Made by a program: the position numbers and the translations under genes | Part shown: positions 1 to 5,854 of the stretch, in pieces | Layout: every line of letters begins with the position of its first letter | Position numbering within the stretch: the first letter of the stretch is position 1 | From: an uncultured Porphyromonas sp. | GTDB lineage: Bacteria > Bacteroidota > Bacteroidia > Bacteroidales > Porphyromonadaceae | DNA length: 5,854 bases | Assembly: GCA_945867245.1 (NCBI GenBank) | Contig: CAMBHQ010000063.1 | Span: 1 to 5,854 of the forward strand | Reading direction: 5' to 3' | Notes under the pieces: generated by a model | Told to the model about the DNA's origin: nothing | The model's input: only the letters and a program-made list of their open reading frames with translations | Databases searched by the model: none

Positions 1-669
1 ACCGAGGAAGGGAAATAGCTCTACGTGCGCCTGTATCTGCACCATAAAGTGCTTATGCCTGAGGACTACGCCCTTACTACGCCCCGAGGTTCCCGAGGTA
101 TATATAATTACCGCCATATCCTCAGCCAGAGCCTCCGAGGCTCGTACATTAGCAGCGTGCTCGTTGGGCTTAGAGTCTCCTCGGCGGATAAACTCCTCGT
201 ACTTGACTGAGATATTATCCTCGGGATGAAGCACCACCTCGGGCTCTATCACTACTATGCGCTTGAGCTTGCCACTACGCTTCTGAAACGCCCAGGCATT
301 GTTGTACTGATACTGCCCGCCTACGAAGAGCAAGTCTATCTCTGCATCCTCTACGATAAACTCCACTTGCTCGGGTGCACTCGTAGCATACAGGGGGACG
401 CACACAGCACGTAGCATATATACCCCAAGCTCTGCAGCCAAGGCATCGACCGAGTTGGGCGTATAGAAACCTATCCTAGCACCAACCTCTACGCCCTCGT
501 GGATAAGCGCCTTAGCAGCAGCGAGACATCTATCGGCAAATTGCTCTCCACTGAGGTTGAGCCATGGGCCAAGGTCACGCTCCTGATAGCGGATAACGCG
601 CTTATTCCCGAATTTCTTACGTAGCCGGTGTGGATACTCGGCCAGATGGTATAGCTGTTTGTTTGTCAT
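1..669 (-). CDS. Long-chain acyl-CoA synthetase (AMP-binding), N-terminal part, cut by window edge
   Basis: The frame is open from an ATG at 669 to base 1, giving 223 residues with no stop, so the C-terminal part lies outside the window. The family activates a fatty acid with ATP to an acyl-adenylate and transfers it to coenzyme A. The ATP-binding signature is seen at residues 190-203 (YTSGTSGRSKGVVL, the A3 or P-loop motif of adenylate-forming enzymes). Upstream, residues 66-120 follow the pattern of the FAA1/FadD-like group: a 'GFYTPNSVDALAAELG' stretch, then 'VPLYATSAPEQVEFIVEDAE'. No signal peptide is visible, so the enzyme should act at the cytosolic face. The start is supported by a TATCTTTG promoter element about 26 bp upstream and by family similarity beginning soon after Met1. 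The substrate chain length cannot be read from this part; another acyl-activating ligase remains possible. Confidence 0.9.
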   Translation of the reverse strand, partial: MTNKQLYHLAEYPHRLRKKFGNKRVIRYQERDLGPWLNLSGEQFADRCLAAAKALIHEGVEVGARIGFYTPNSVDALAAELGVYMLRAVCVPLYATSAPEQVEFIVEDAEIDLLFVGGQYQYNNAWAFQKRSGKLKRIVVIEPEVVLHPEDNISVKYEEFIRRGDSKPNEHAANVRASEALAEDMAVIIYTSGTSGRSKGVVLRHKHFMVQIQAHVELFPFLG

Positions 670-694
670 TTTGATACTTATTAGTGAGTATACA

Positions 695-702
695 CAAAGA
701 TA
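695..702 (-). promoter_or_regulatory. Candidate -7 promoter element of the acyl-CoA synthetase gene
   Basis: On the minus strand this reads TATCTTTG, an exact match to the Bacteroidetes -7 consensus TAnnTTTG, ending 25 bp before the ATG at 669. I find no good TTTG -33 box at 19-21 bp; the nearest candidates are poor. The element lies inside the inverted repeat GAGTAT-8 nt-ATACTC (686-705), a possible operator. The octamer also occurs upstream of valS. Confidence 0.5.
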
Positions 703-710
703 CTCATTCT

Positions 711-737
711 GCGCAAGAATAAATCATCTACTTGCGC
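711..737 (-). other. Inverted repeat spanning the stop codon of the M64 gene
   Basis: Perfect 7-bp arms, GCGCAAG (711-717) and CTTGCGC (731-737), surround a 13-nt loop that contains the TAG stop (728-730). In the M64 transcript this would fold into a stem-loop made partly of the last codons. It is followed by AGAATGAGTATC rather than a run of T, so it is a poor intrinsic terminator. It may instead protect the 3' end, or simply overlap the -33 region of the next gene. Confidence 0.35.
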
Positions 738-2095
738 TTACTAGACCGACTTCGTGCTTTATCTTTTGGTATCTCAACCTTTAGTCGGCTCAGCTTAGCT
801 GCCTCCTCCGGTAGATAAAAGCGGATTAACTCGTCCAAGGCTTTGTGGCAAGCTGGGCAAAAGGTAGGATATGAATTGGTGCGCATACGGCAGTCATCAC
901 TAGCACGATACAGACCTTTGGCAGTATAAGCCGCCCCCTCATAGACGCCCAGAGGATAACGCCCTTTGTCGGCTAGAGGCGTTGGTATAGGTGTGCCCTT
1001 GGGGATTAGGCTGTGCCACTTCTTTCCACTGAAATCTTTTAGGCTCGTTATATTCTGCTCCCATGGCTCTACATCGAGCGCATAAGAGTCCGTCATAGCA
1101 TCCTGCTCGTAGAAATATTCGTCCGCCAGACCGCCGAAGCTATGTCCGAACTCGTGTACCACCACTGGCAGGAAGTAACGTGGGTCGATACTACTGAGCG
1201 TATAGCTATTATAAATGCCGCCCCCACCATAAGTCTCGGTATTGGCGAGTATAATAATATGCTCGTAGGGGATATTGATGAGCGCATCGTGGATAGCCTT
1301 CACTCTGCGCGTCGTCAGATAGCGTTCGCTGTAGAAGGTATCGAAGTGTGCAGAGAAAGCCGTACGCAGCCACTTGCCCTCCCGTGGCACGCTGACGCCC
1401 GAGTCTAGCGAGCGACTCTCTACAGCTATGATATTGATGTAGTCTTGATAGTCCGAGAAGGGCGCATAGCGTAATAGCTCTCGCCCTGCACGCTCTGCAT
1501 CACGGAGGAACTTAGGCATATCCGCCTCGGTATAGCCCTCGGCTAGGATAACAATATCAATAGCTGACTCCGAGTGCTTAGCCCTGTGCAGGTAGCTATG
1601 CTTGGTCGGAGCGACCGTTGTATGCTGACGTACTAGTATATCGCTAGGCTCGAAGTAGAAACTCTGCCTTGATATCGTCCTGCGCATCATATCCTCTAGC
1701 TCTATCTCTATCTGAGCCGTACGACGAGGATAAGGCAGCAGGAAGACATTTTCGTAGCTACGGGCTACACGCTGAGCCTCGGGCGTGGAGAGCCACTCCT
1801 GATACAGAGAGGAGAACGAATGGCGGTAGATCACCTGCCCCGTTATAGAGTCGCGCACCGTAATACGCCCATTGCCCTCTAGTGGCAACTCGGACAAGTG
1901 GCTACGTCTACCATACCAACGAGGCAGGCAATGCAGCTCCTCGGGCTGAATACTCGTAGAGCGCACATCCCCAGCAAAGGCATAGTCTATACGCAGGGTG
2001 CTATCACGGAAATAATCTTCGTAGCGCTGTGCCTCGGCCTTAAACGTAGCCAACAGGCAGAGCAACAACAAATTTAGGTAGCCTATGTATCTCAT
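728..2095 (-). CDS. Secreted zinc metallopeptidase, family M64 (IgA peptidase-like)
   Basis: The protein has 455 residues. Residues 1-22 form a signal peptide (hydrophobic LLLLCLLATF core, probable cleavage after AEA22), so it is exported. Residues 23 to about 150 resemble the beta-rich N-terminal domain of Bacteroidetes M64 proteins, and the catalytic domain follows from about 175 ('AIDIVILAEGYTEADMPKF'). The zinc site is H314-E-F-G-H318, with E315 the likely catalytic base and D325 in 'GGLADEY' the likely third ligand. Cysteines 402, 413 and 416 ('DCRMRTNSYPTFCPAC') are typical of the family C-terminus. The family is named after a Clostridium ramosum IgA peptidase, but Bacteroidetes members mostly have unknown substrates, so IgA cleavage is not implied. 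The protein ends in a lysine/arginine-rich tail and no type IX secretion sorting domain is evident, so a periplasmic location is plausible. The start is the only ATG placing the signal peptide at the N-terminus. The promoter is not clear. Confidence 0.93.
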   Translation of the reverse strand: MRYIGYLNLLLLCLLATFKAEAQRYEDYFRDSTLRIDYAFAGDVRSTSIQPEELHCLPRWYGRRSHLSELPLEGNGRITVRDSITGQVIYRHSFSSLYQEWLSTPEAQRVARSYENVFLLPYPRRTAQIEIELEDMMRRTISRQSFYFEPSDILVRQHTTVAPTKHSYLHRAKHSESAIDIVILAEGYTEADMPKFLRDAERAGRELLRYAPFSDYQDYINIIAVESRSLDSGVSVPREGKWLRTAFSAHFDTFYSERYLTTRRVKAIHDALINIPYEHIIILANTETYGGGGIYNSYTLSSIDPRYFLPVVVHEFGHSFGGLADEYFYEQDAMTDSYALDVEPWEQNITSLKDFSGKKWHSLIPKGTPIPTPLADKGRYPLGVYEGAAYTAKGLYRASDDCRMRTNSYPTFCPACHKALDELIRFYLPEEAAKLSRLKVEIPKDKARSRSSKRK

Positions 2096-2131
2096 AATAG
2101 TATCTATTGCTTCGTATTCTATCTATCCTAA

Positions 2132-2186
2132 GCCCCCACTCTCGGGGCAACTATCTATTCACAGAGCCCCTATCGGGATAGGCTCT
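2132..2186 (-). other. Possible alternative RNA hairpins in the M64 leader
   Basis: Read on the minus strand, AGAGCCTAT (2186-2178) pairs with ATAGGGGCTCT (2173-2163), leaving two bases bulged. Further down, GCCCC (2148-2144) can pair either with GGGGC at 2136-2132 or with GGGGC at 2170-2166 inside the first hairpin, so the two folds exclude each other. No T-run follows either hairpin and no known riboswitch is recognised. That this is transcribed as leader is inferred from its position 37-91 bp before the start codon. Confidence 0.3.
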
Positions 2187-2192
2187 CTGCAC

Positions 2193-2266
2193 TAGCGGTA
2201 AAAACCGAAGTTTGTACCGCTACAAACTCATTTTTTTACCGGTACAACTTGCAGGCTGTACCGGTA
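2193..2266. repeat. Array of four TACCGGTA palindromes at exact 22-bp spacing
   Basis: Cores are TAGCGGTA (2193-2200), TACCGCTA (2215-2222), TACCGGTA (2237-2244) and TACCGGTA (2259-2266), each starting exactly 22 bp after the previous one. The third and fourth units are inverted copies of each other: TTTTACCGGTACA (2234-2246) and TGTACCGGTAAAA (2257-2269) form a perfect 13-bp dyad with a 10-nt spacer. Copies two to four carry TGTA or TACA next to the core and A- or T-tracts beyond it. Two helical turns per unit would put every core on the same DNA face, as expected of cooperative protein binding. It sits upstream of the M64 gene, so a regulatory role is possible but unproven. Confidence 0.75.
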
Positions 2267-2344
2267 AAATTTCCTCTGATGTAAGCTCTCGCCCAAGCCT
2301 CCTCTGGATAAGTCTACGCAGGCTAGTAGACACTGGCGAAAATT

Positions 2345-2417
2345 GCAGTACTAAAACTTTGAATTTGCAGTACTGTAATTTCAAAATGCAGTACTGCAAT
2401 CTTGAGATTTCAGTACT
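2345..2417. repeat. Array of four CAGTACT palindromic repeats at 21-22-bp spacing
   Basis: The palindrome AGTACT occurs at 2347, 2369, 2390 and 2412 (spacing 22, 21 and 22 bp). The first three are preceded by TGC and the fourth by TTC, and each is followed by a short A/T-rich stretch of the form nnAAnnTT. The third copy lies in the perfect 12-bp palindrome TGCAGTACTGCA (2387-2398). A weak fifth position (TTGCAATAGTAG, 2430-2441) keeps the phase but has lost the core. The period is not a multiple of three and both strands contain only short frames, so this is not coding repeat DNA. Unit length and spacing are too small for a CRISPR array. Confidence 0.75.
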
Positions 2418-2435
2418 AAAATTTTGCACTTGCAA

Positions 2436-2481
2436 TAGTAGTGCCTAGAGCTTGCTCTAGCAAGAGCTCCATACACTACTA
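2436..2481. other. Imperfect hairpin between the terminator and the repeat array
   Basis: Outer arms TAGTAGTG (2436-2443) and CACTACTA (2474-2481) pair perfectly over 8 bp. Inside is a second stem, CTTGC (2451-2455) with GCAAG (2460-2464) around a TCTA loop, extendable by GAG/CTC with a 2-nt bulge. No T-run follows on either strand, so it does not look like an intrinsic terminator. It may be the end structure of the candidate element at 2182-2451. Confidence 0.4.
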
Positions 2482-2521
2482 CACGATGCCAAGCCCAGCA
2501 GTAGTCCGAGAGCCAAGTAGT

Positions 2522-2574
2522 AGTAAGAAAAGCACCCTCTCGACACGGCCCGAGGACCATACCAAAAGGGTGCT
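2522..2574 (-). terminator. Probable intrinsic terminator of the valS transcript
   Basis: On the minus strand, AGCACCCT (2574-2567) and AGGGTGCT (2538-2531) form a perfect 8-bp stem. A shorter CTCG/CGAG stem sits inside the loop and TTTCTTACT follows directly. It lies 15 bp after the stop of the small acidic gene and so fits termination of valS plus that gene. The loop is longer than in a classic terminator and the T-tract is broken. Confidence 0.6.
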
Positions 2575-2589
2575 ATCTCTGTGTATTGC

Positions 2590-3033
2590 TTAGTCGCTAA
2601 GTATCTTACTGAGGAAGCTGCTGAGTTCTTCATCAAGTCCCTCTAGTAGTGGCTTCGTTGCCAACACCAGCTCATCATCACGGAAGAAGAGCTCCTCTAC
2701 TGTCTCGAAGGCATCGTCTACCAGTGCGACCGAGAAGGGACGCTCAAAGAGCTCGTACTCCCAATAGCCTGTAGCCTCCAGTAGAGCTATCGTCTCGCGC
2801 AGACTGTGCAGCATCGCCTTGGTCGGACGCCCTTCGGTACCCACCCAAGCGAATACCACCGTAGAGGCTATCTGCTCGTCATCATCTCCGTAGAGAGCCA
2901 CTTCGCCCGTGCCGACATTGATACGGACGAATAAGTCCGTTATCCCTACTGAGAGCTTCGTCGGGCTACCCTCCTCCGTTATGCTACGGAAGAGGCGCTC
3001 CAGGACTTGTACTTCTTTGTTTGCGTTGCCCAT
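2590..3033 (-). CDS. Small acidic protein of unknown function, downstream of valS
   Basis: I do not recognise a characterised family. From the ATG at 3033 the product has 147 residues, with no signal peptide, membrane segment or cysteine, so a soluble cytosolic protein is likely. It is acidic (by my count 29 Asp/Glu against 12 Lys/Arg). The N-terminal half alternates in a beta-like way (residues 27-62, 'LFVRINVGTGEVALYGDDDE'), the middle is probably helical (about 70-88), then comes an aromatic stretch 'GYWEYELFERPF' (89-100), and the C-terminus (129-147) is probably helical. A GTG at 3066 in the same frame would give 158 residues and overlap the valS stop. I prefer the ATG, 26 bp after valS, because the extra residues ([10 protein letters not shown]) look like read-back into a gap, but overlap-coupled translation is possible. 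Adjacency suggests co-transcription with valS; it does not show a shared function. Confidence 0.75.
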   Translation of the reverse strand: MGNANKEVQVLERLFRSITEEGSPTKLSVGITDLFVRINVGTGEVALYGDDDEQIASTVVFAWVGTEGRPTKAMLHSLRETIALLEATGYWEYELFERPFSVALVDDAFETVEELFFRDDELVLATKPLLEGLDEELSSFLSKILSD

Positions 3034-3059
3034 AATCGTGGCTGTTTCTGTGGTTCGAC

Positions 3060-5681
3060 TTAGCACTGGCCTCGTAGTTGCTTGAGGCTTTGCTCTATAG
3101 TAGCGATACGGCTCTCTGCGTCCGCCTTCTTTTTGCGCTCTAGGGCGATGACCTGCTCTGGGGCTCGGGCGACGAAGCTCTCATTGCTTAGCTTCTTGTC
3201 TACGCTAGCGAGGAACTTCTGCTGATATTCTAGATCGGCCTCCAGCTTCTTAATCTCCTCCTCGGCATCAATAAGCCCAGCCATAGGCACAGCAAACTCA
3301 TCCGTACCGATTACAAAGGTAATAGCCCCCTCGCTGCGCTCTGTCGTACGCTTGACAGCGGAGAGATTGGCGAGCTTGGCCACTACGGCGTCTAGCCTAT
3401 CGCTATAGCTAGGTGCTACCTCCAGCGTTAGAGGCTCACGGGGTGAGAGGTTCTTGCTCGTGCGGATATTGCGGATAGCTGAGATTAGCTCCTGTGCCTG
3501 AGCGAAGTGCTTTAGGAAGTCCTCGTCTACCTCTACAGTAGCAGGTAGCAGGCTTACCATCAGACTCTCACCCTCCTGGCGCTCTCTGAGGGCCTGCCAT
3601 AGCTCCTCGGTGATAAATGGCATAAAGGGGTGTAGCAGTGCCAGTAGGCTCTCGAAGAAACGCTCCGTATCCGCCATGGTCTTAGCATCAATAGGTGCTC
3701 CATAGGCTGGCTTTACGAGCTCTAGGTAATAACTAGAGAATTCATCGCGTATTAGCTTATATATAGCCGTCAGAGCCTCGCTAATGCGGTACTTGCTCAT
3801 AAGGTCATCAACCTCTACAAATACCTGACTCATACGCTGATCGAACCACTGCACAGAGAGTCGTGAGGCCTCGGGCTGTGCTAGTACCACATCGACCTGC
3901 CAGCCCTTCACGAGGCGGAAGGCATTCCATACTTTATTGCAGAAGTTACGTCCTTGCTCGCAGAGCGCCTCATCGAATAGGATGTCGTTGCCCGCAGCGG
4001 CAGAGATCATCATCCCCATACGCACACCATCCGCCCCGAACTTATCAATTAGCTCCAGAGGGTCTGGCGAATTGCCGAGACTCTTGCTCATCTTGCGGCC
4101 AATCTTATCGCGTACAATACCTGTTAGATATACGTTCTCGAAAGGCTTTTTCCCTCTGAACTCGTAGCCAGCTATTATCATACGTGCCACCCAGAAGAAT
4201 AGGATGTCCGGACCCGTTACTAGGTCGCTAGTAGGATAGTAGTAGTCCAGCTCCTCGTTGCCCTCGCCAATAATAGGAGCGAACACCGTTACAGGCCAGA
4301 GCCAGCTAGAGAACCACGTGTCTAGACAATCTTCGTCTTGACGAAGGTCTGCCATTGTAAGCGAGGCATCCTGCGCCTGAGCCAGACGGAGTGCTTCGGC
4401 CTCGGTACTAGCTACTACATAGCCACCATTGGGCAGGTAGTAGGCTGGGATGCGGTGTCCCCACCAAAGCTGACGGCTTACACACCAGTCCTTGACGTTC
4501 TCCATCCAATGGCGGTAAGTATTCTTAAACTTAGCAGGGTGTAGTTTAACGTCATCGTTCATTACCGCATCTAGTGCAGGCTTTGCCAGCTCCGTCATAC
4601 GGAGGAACCACTGCATAGAGAGCTTGGGCTCTATCACTGAGTTTGTGCGTTCGCTATGCCCTACCTTATTGCTGTAGTCTTCGGTGCGCTCTAGTAGTCC
4701 CGCCGCTTGTAGGTCCTGCTCTATCTGCTGGCGTACCTCGAAGCGGTCCATACCGGCATAGCGTCCTCCATGCTCATTGAGCGTAGCGTCATCATTAAAT
4801 ATATCGATGGTCTCTAGCTGATGCTTCTCACCAAGCATATAGTCATTGACATCGTGTGCGGGGGTTACCTTCAGACAGCCCGTACCAAACTCTAGGTCTA
4901 CATATTCGTCCTCTATCACAGGCACGCTACGGCCTACTAGCGGTACTATTAGGCGCTTGCCCACGAGGTCACGATAGCGCTCATCCTGGGGGTTAATGCA
5001 GACTGCAGTATCACCCATAATTGTTTCGGGGCGTGTAGTAGCCACTACTACATACCTATCCTCACCCTCTACGAAGTAGCGCAGGTGGTAGAGTTTGCCT
5101 TGTACCTCCTTATATATTACCTCATCGTCGCTGAGGGCCGTCTTGGCCACGGGGTCCCAGTTTACTACGCGGACACCACGGTAGATAAGTCCTTTGTTGT
5201 ATAGGTCCACGAATACGTCTAGGACGCTTTGGCTACGTGCCTCGTCCATAGTGAAGGCCGTGCGGTCCCAGTCGCACGAAGCCCCGAGACGCTTCAGCTG
5301 TTCTAGGATGATACCGCCATATTCGCGTGTCCAATCCCAAGCGTGTGTGAGGAATTCCTCACGGCTAAGGTCGCTCTTTTTGATGCCCTGCTGTGCCAGG
5401 CGAGCCACCACTTTGGCCTCTGTAGCAATAGAAGCGTGGTCTGTACCTGGTACCCAGCAAGCATTGAGCCCTTTCATACGAGCACGGCGTATCAATATAT
5501 CCTGTATCGTATTATTAAGCATATGCCCCATGTGCAGTACTCCTGTTACGTTGGGTGGGGGTATTACGATGGTGTAGGCTTTGCGTGCGTCGGGAGTAGA
5601 GTGGAAGAACTTATGCTTCATCCAATACTCGTACCATTTACCTTCGACAGAGGCGGGATTGTATTTAGCTTCTAGCTCCAT
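3060..5681 (-). CDS. valS: Valyl-tRNA synthetase, complete
   Basis: This class Ia enzyme attaches valine to tRNA(Val) in the cytosol, using ATP. The product has 873 residues, a normal length for bacterial ValRS. The HIGH signature is H50-M-G-H53 within '[16 protein letters not shown]', and the second ATP signature is K530-M-S-K-S534 ('[10 protein letters not shown]'). The editing (CP1) domain, which removes mischarged threonine, lies roughly at 190-350 with the conserved TTRPET (215-220) and TPAHDVND (273-280). '[16 protein letters not shown]' (400-415) and '[13 protein letters not shown]' (489-501) are typical core segments. The anticodon-binding helical domain spans about 605-760, and residues 803-871 form the C-terminal coiled-coil arm characteristic of ValRS. 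All key motifs are intact and I see no frameshift. The ATG at 5681 gives the usual N-terminus ('[15 protein letters not shown]'). A TATCTTTG promoter element lies 26-34 bp upstream, and no leucine/valine-type leader or T-box is visible in the short upstream stretch. Confidence 0.98.
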   Translation of the reverse strand: MELEAKYNPASVEGKWYEYWMKHKFFHSTPDARKAYTIVIPPPNVTGVLHMGHMLNNTIQDILIRRARMKGLNACWVPGTDHASIATEAKVVARLAQQGIKKSDLSREEFLTHAWDWTREYGGIILEQLKRLGASCDWDRTAFTMDEARSQSVLDVFVDLYNKGLIYRGVRVVNWDPVAKTALSDDEVIYKEVQGKLYHLRYFVEGEDRYVVVATTRPETIMGDTAVCINPQDERYRDLVGKRLIVPLVGRSVPVIEDEYVDLEFGTGCLKVTPAHDVNDYMLGEKHQLETIDIFNDDATLNEHGGRYAGMDRFEVRQQIEQDLQAAGLLERTEDYSNKVGHSERTNSVIEPKLSMQWFLRMTELAKPALDAVMNDDVKLHPAKFKNTYRHWMENVKDWCVSRQLWWGHRIPAYYLPNGGYVVASTEAEALRLAQAQDASLTMADLRQDEDCLDTWFSSWLWPVTVFAPIIGEGNEELDYYYPTSDLVTGPDILFFWVARMIIAGYEFRGKKPFENVYLTGIVRDKIGRKMSKSLGNSPDPLELIDKFGADGVRMGMMISAAAGNDILFDEALCEQGRNFCNKVWNAFRLVKGWQVDVVLAQPEASRLSVQWFDQRMSQVFVEVDDLMSKYRISEALTAIYKLIRDEFSSYYLELVKPAYGAPIDAKTMADTERFFESLLALLHPFMPFITEELWQALRERQEGESLMVSLLPATVEVDEDFLKHFAQAQELISAIRNIRTSKNLSPREPLTLEVAPSYSDRLDAVVAKLANLSAVKRTTERSEGAITFVIGTDEFAVPMAGLIDAEEEIKKLEADLEYQQKFLASVDKKLSNESFVARAPEQVIALERKKKADAESRIATIEQSLKQLRGQC

Positions 5682-5707
5682 ATTATATATCTAATTCTTA
5701 TTAGGCA

Positions 5708-5715
5708 CAAAGATA
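5708..5715 (-). promoter_or_regulatory. valS: Candidate -7 promoter element of valS
   Basis: On the minus strand this reads TATCTTTG, matching the Bacteroidetes -7 consensus TAnnTTTG, and it ends 26 bp before the valS ATG. The following bases (TGCC) and the AT-rich, SD-less leader resemble the arrangement before the acyl-CoA synthetase gene. A clear TTTG -33 box is missing; the expected site at about 5735-5739 sits right at the edge of the heptamer repeat. Confidence 0.5.
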
Positions 5716-5739
5716 CTACAATTACTAGGACTATAGTGA

Positions 5740-5854
5740 GCAGTAAGCAGTGGTCAGTGGCTAGTGGGCTACCGCCACCAACCACTGAGCACTGACTCCT
5801 AACCACCAACCACTGCCTACTGACCAGCAACCACTGACCACTGACCACCAACCA
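5740..5854. repeat. Degenerate heptanucleotide tandem repeat with orientation switch, running off the window
   Basis: From 5775 the sequence reads as consecutive 7-mers related to CCACTGA or CCACCAA: eleven units (5775-5851) plus a partial one, without any phase slip. From 5740 to 5767 it reads as four 7-mers of the complementary type (GCAGTAA, GCAGTGG, TCAGTGG, CTAGTGG). The switch is at GCTACCG (5768-5774). The two arms can pair: TCAGTGG (5754-5760) is the exact complement of CCACTGA (5782-5788), and CAGTGGTCAGTGG (5748-5760) matches 5831-5843 perfectly. No open gene is supported here. The full length is unknown because the window ends inside it. Confidence 0.8.

Larger units (their letters stand above)
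2182..2451. mobile_element. Candidate MITE-like element enclosing the two palindrome arrays
   Basis: GCTCTCTGCACTA (2182-2194) and TAGTGCCTAGAGC (2439-2451) are inverted repeats matching at 11 of 13 positions. They bracket all eight 22-bp-phased palindromes. Each end also adjoins a small hairpin with AGAGC/GCTCT arms (2163-2186 and 2447-2469). The layout of a short non-coding element with terminal inverted repeats around tandem 'bricks' recalls the BrickBuilt MITEs described from Porphyromonas gingivalis. I could not identify a target-site duplication, and an 11/13 match could be chance, so mobility is only a hypothesis. Confidence 0.3.
2096..2589. other. 494-bp non-coding region between the small acidic gene and the M64 gene
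   Basis: No convincing gene is present. From low to high coordinate it holds the probable M64 leader with GC-rich hairpins (2132-2186), four TACCGGTA-type palindromes (2193-2266), an unstructured middle (2267-2344), four AGTACT palindromes (2345-2417), an imperfect hairpin (2436-2481) and the terminator of the upstream transcript (2522-2574). I found no tRNA-like fold. No TAnnTTTG element for the M64 gene was found, so its promoter is either atypical or lies within the repeats. Confidence 0.8.

Noticed and set aside
2029..2095. Lipoprotein signal (lipobox) at Cys13 of the M64 protein
   Set aside because: The residues before Cys13 are LLLL, without the small residue needed at -1. A type I cleavage after AEA22 fits better.
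2234..2269. The perfect 13-bp dyad as a rho-independent terminator
   Set aside because: Neither strand has a T-run straight after the stem, and it is two units of the phased TACCGGTA array.
2193..2417. CRISPR array
   Set aside because: The repeated cores are 6-9 bp and palindromic with about 14-bp gaps. CRISPR repeats and spacers are much longer, and no cas gene is present.
2212..2448. Open frames of 78 and 71 codons on the two strands across the repeat region
   Set aside because: Their apparent peptide repeats arise from the 22-bp palindrome arrays, the two frames overlap almost entirely on opposite strands, and neither resembles a known protein.
2436..2589. tRNA or other structured RNA gene between the terminator and the repeat array
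   Set aside because: No cloverleaf, T-loop or CCA-ending acceptor could be found, and the hairpin at 2436-2481 lacks the needed arms.
3863..5675. Several plus-strand open frames of 68-127 codons opposite valS
   Set aside because: They are shadows of the valS coding sequence, with no recognisable domains and no supporting start signals.

Overview
The window looks like chromosomal DNA from a member of the Bacteroidota, most plausibly Porphyromonas or a close relative. The signs are a Bacteroidetes-type M64 metallopeptidase with a signal peptide, start regions without a Shine-Dalgarno sequence, and two upstream sequences matching the Bacteroidetes -7 consensus TAnnTTTG (both read TATCTTTG). The genus is an inference; no rRNA or species marker is present.

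All four genes lie on the minus strand, so the reading order runs from high to low coordinates. (1) 5682-5854 is non-coding. It holds a TATCTTTG promoter element for valS and, just upstream, a degenerate 7-bp tandem repeat that reverses orientation near 5770 and runs off the window edge. (2) valS (3060-5681) encodes a complete valyl-tRNA synthetase. (3) A small acidic protein of unknown function (2590-3033, possibly from 3066) follows valS so closely that the two are probably co-transcribed, and a stem-loop at 2522-2574 probably ends that transcript. (4) 2096-2589 is a 494-bp non-coding region holding the most unusual structure here. Four copies of the palindrome TACCGGTA are spaced exactly 22 bp apart, and about 80 bp further on there are four copies of AGTACT spaced 22, 21 and 22 bp apart. 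An imperfect inverted repeat brackets both arrays. (5) 728-2095 encodes a secreted zinc metallopeptidase of family M64. (6) 1-669 is the N-terminal part of a long-chain acyl-CoA synthetase, cut by the window edge, with its own candidate promoter.

The genes do not form one pathway: they cover tRNA charging, an unknown protein, an exported protease and fatty acid activation. The likely units are valS with the small gene, M64 alone, and the acyl-CoA synthetase alone or with genes beyond the window. I see no phage, CRISPR, toxin-antitoxin or defence system. The best candidate for something undescribed is the 22-bp-phased palindrome arrays at 2193-2417, which could be a miniature mobile element or a binding-site array for an unknown protein.
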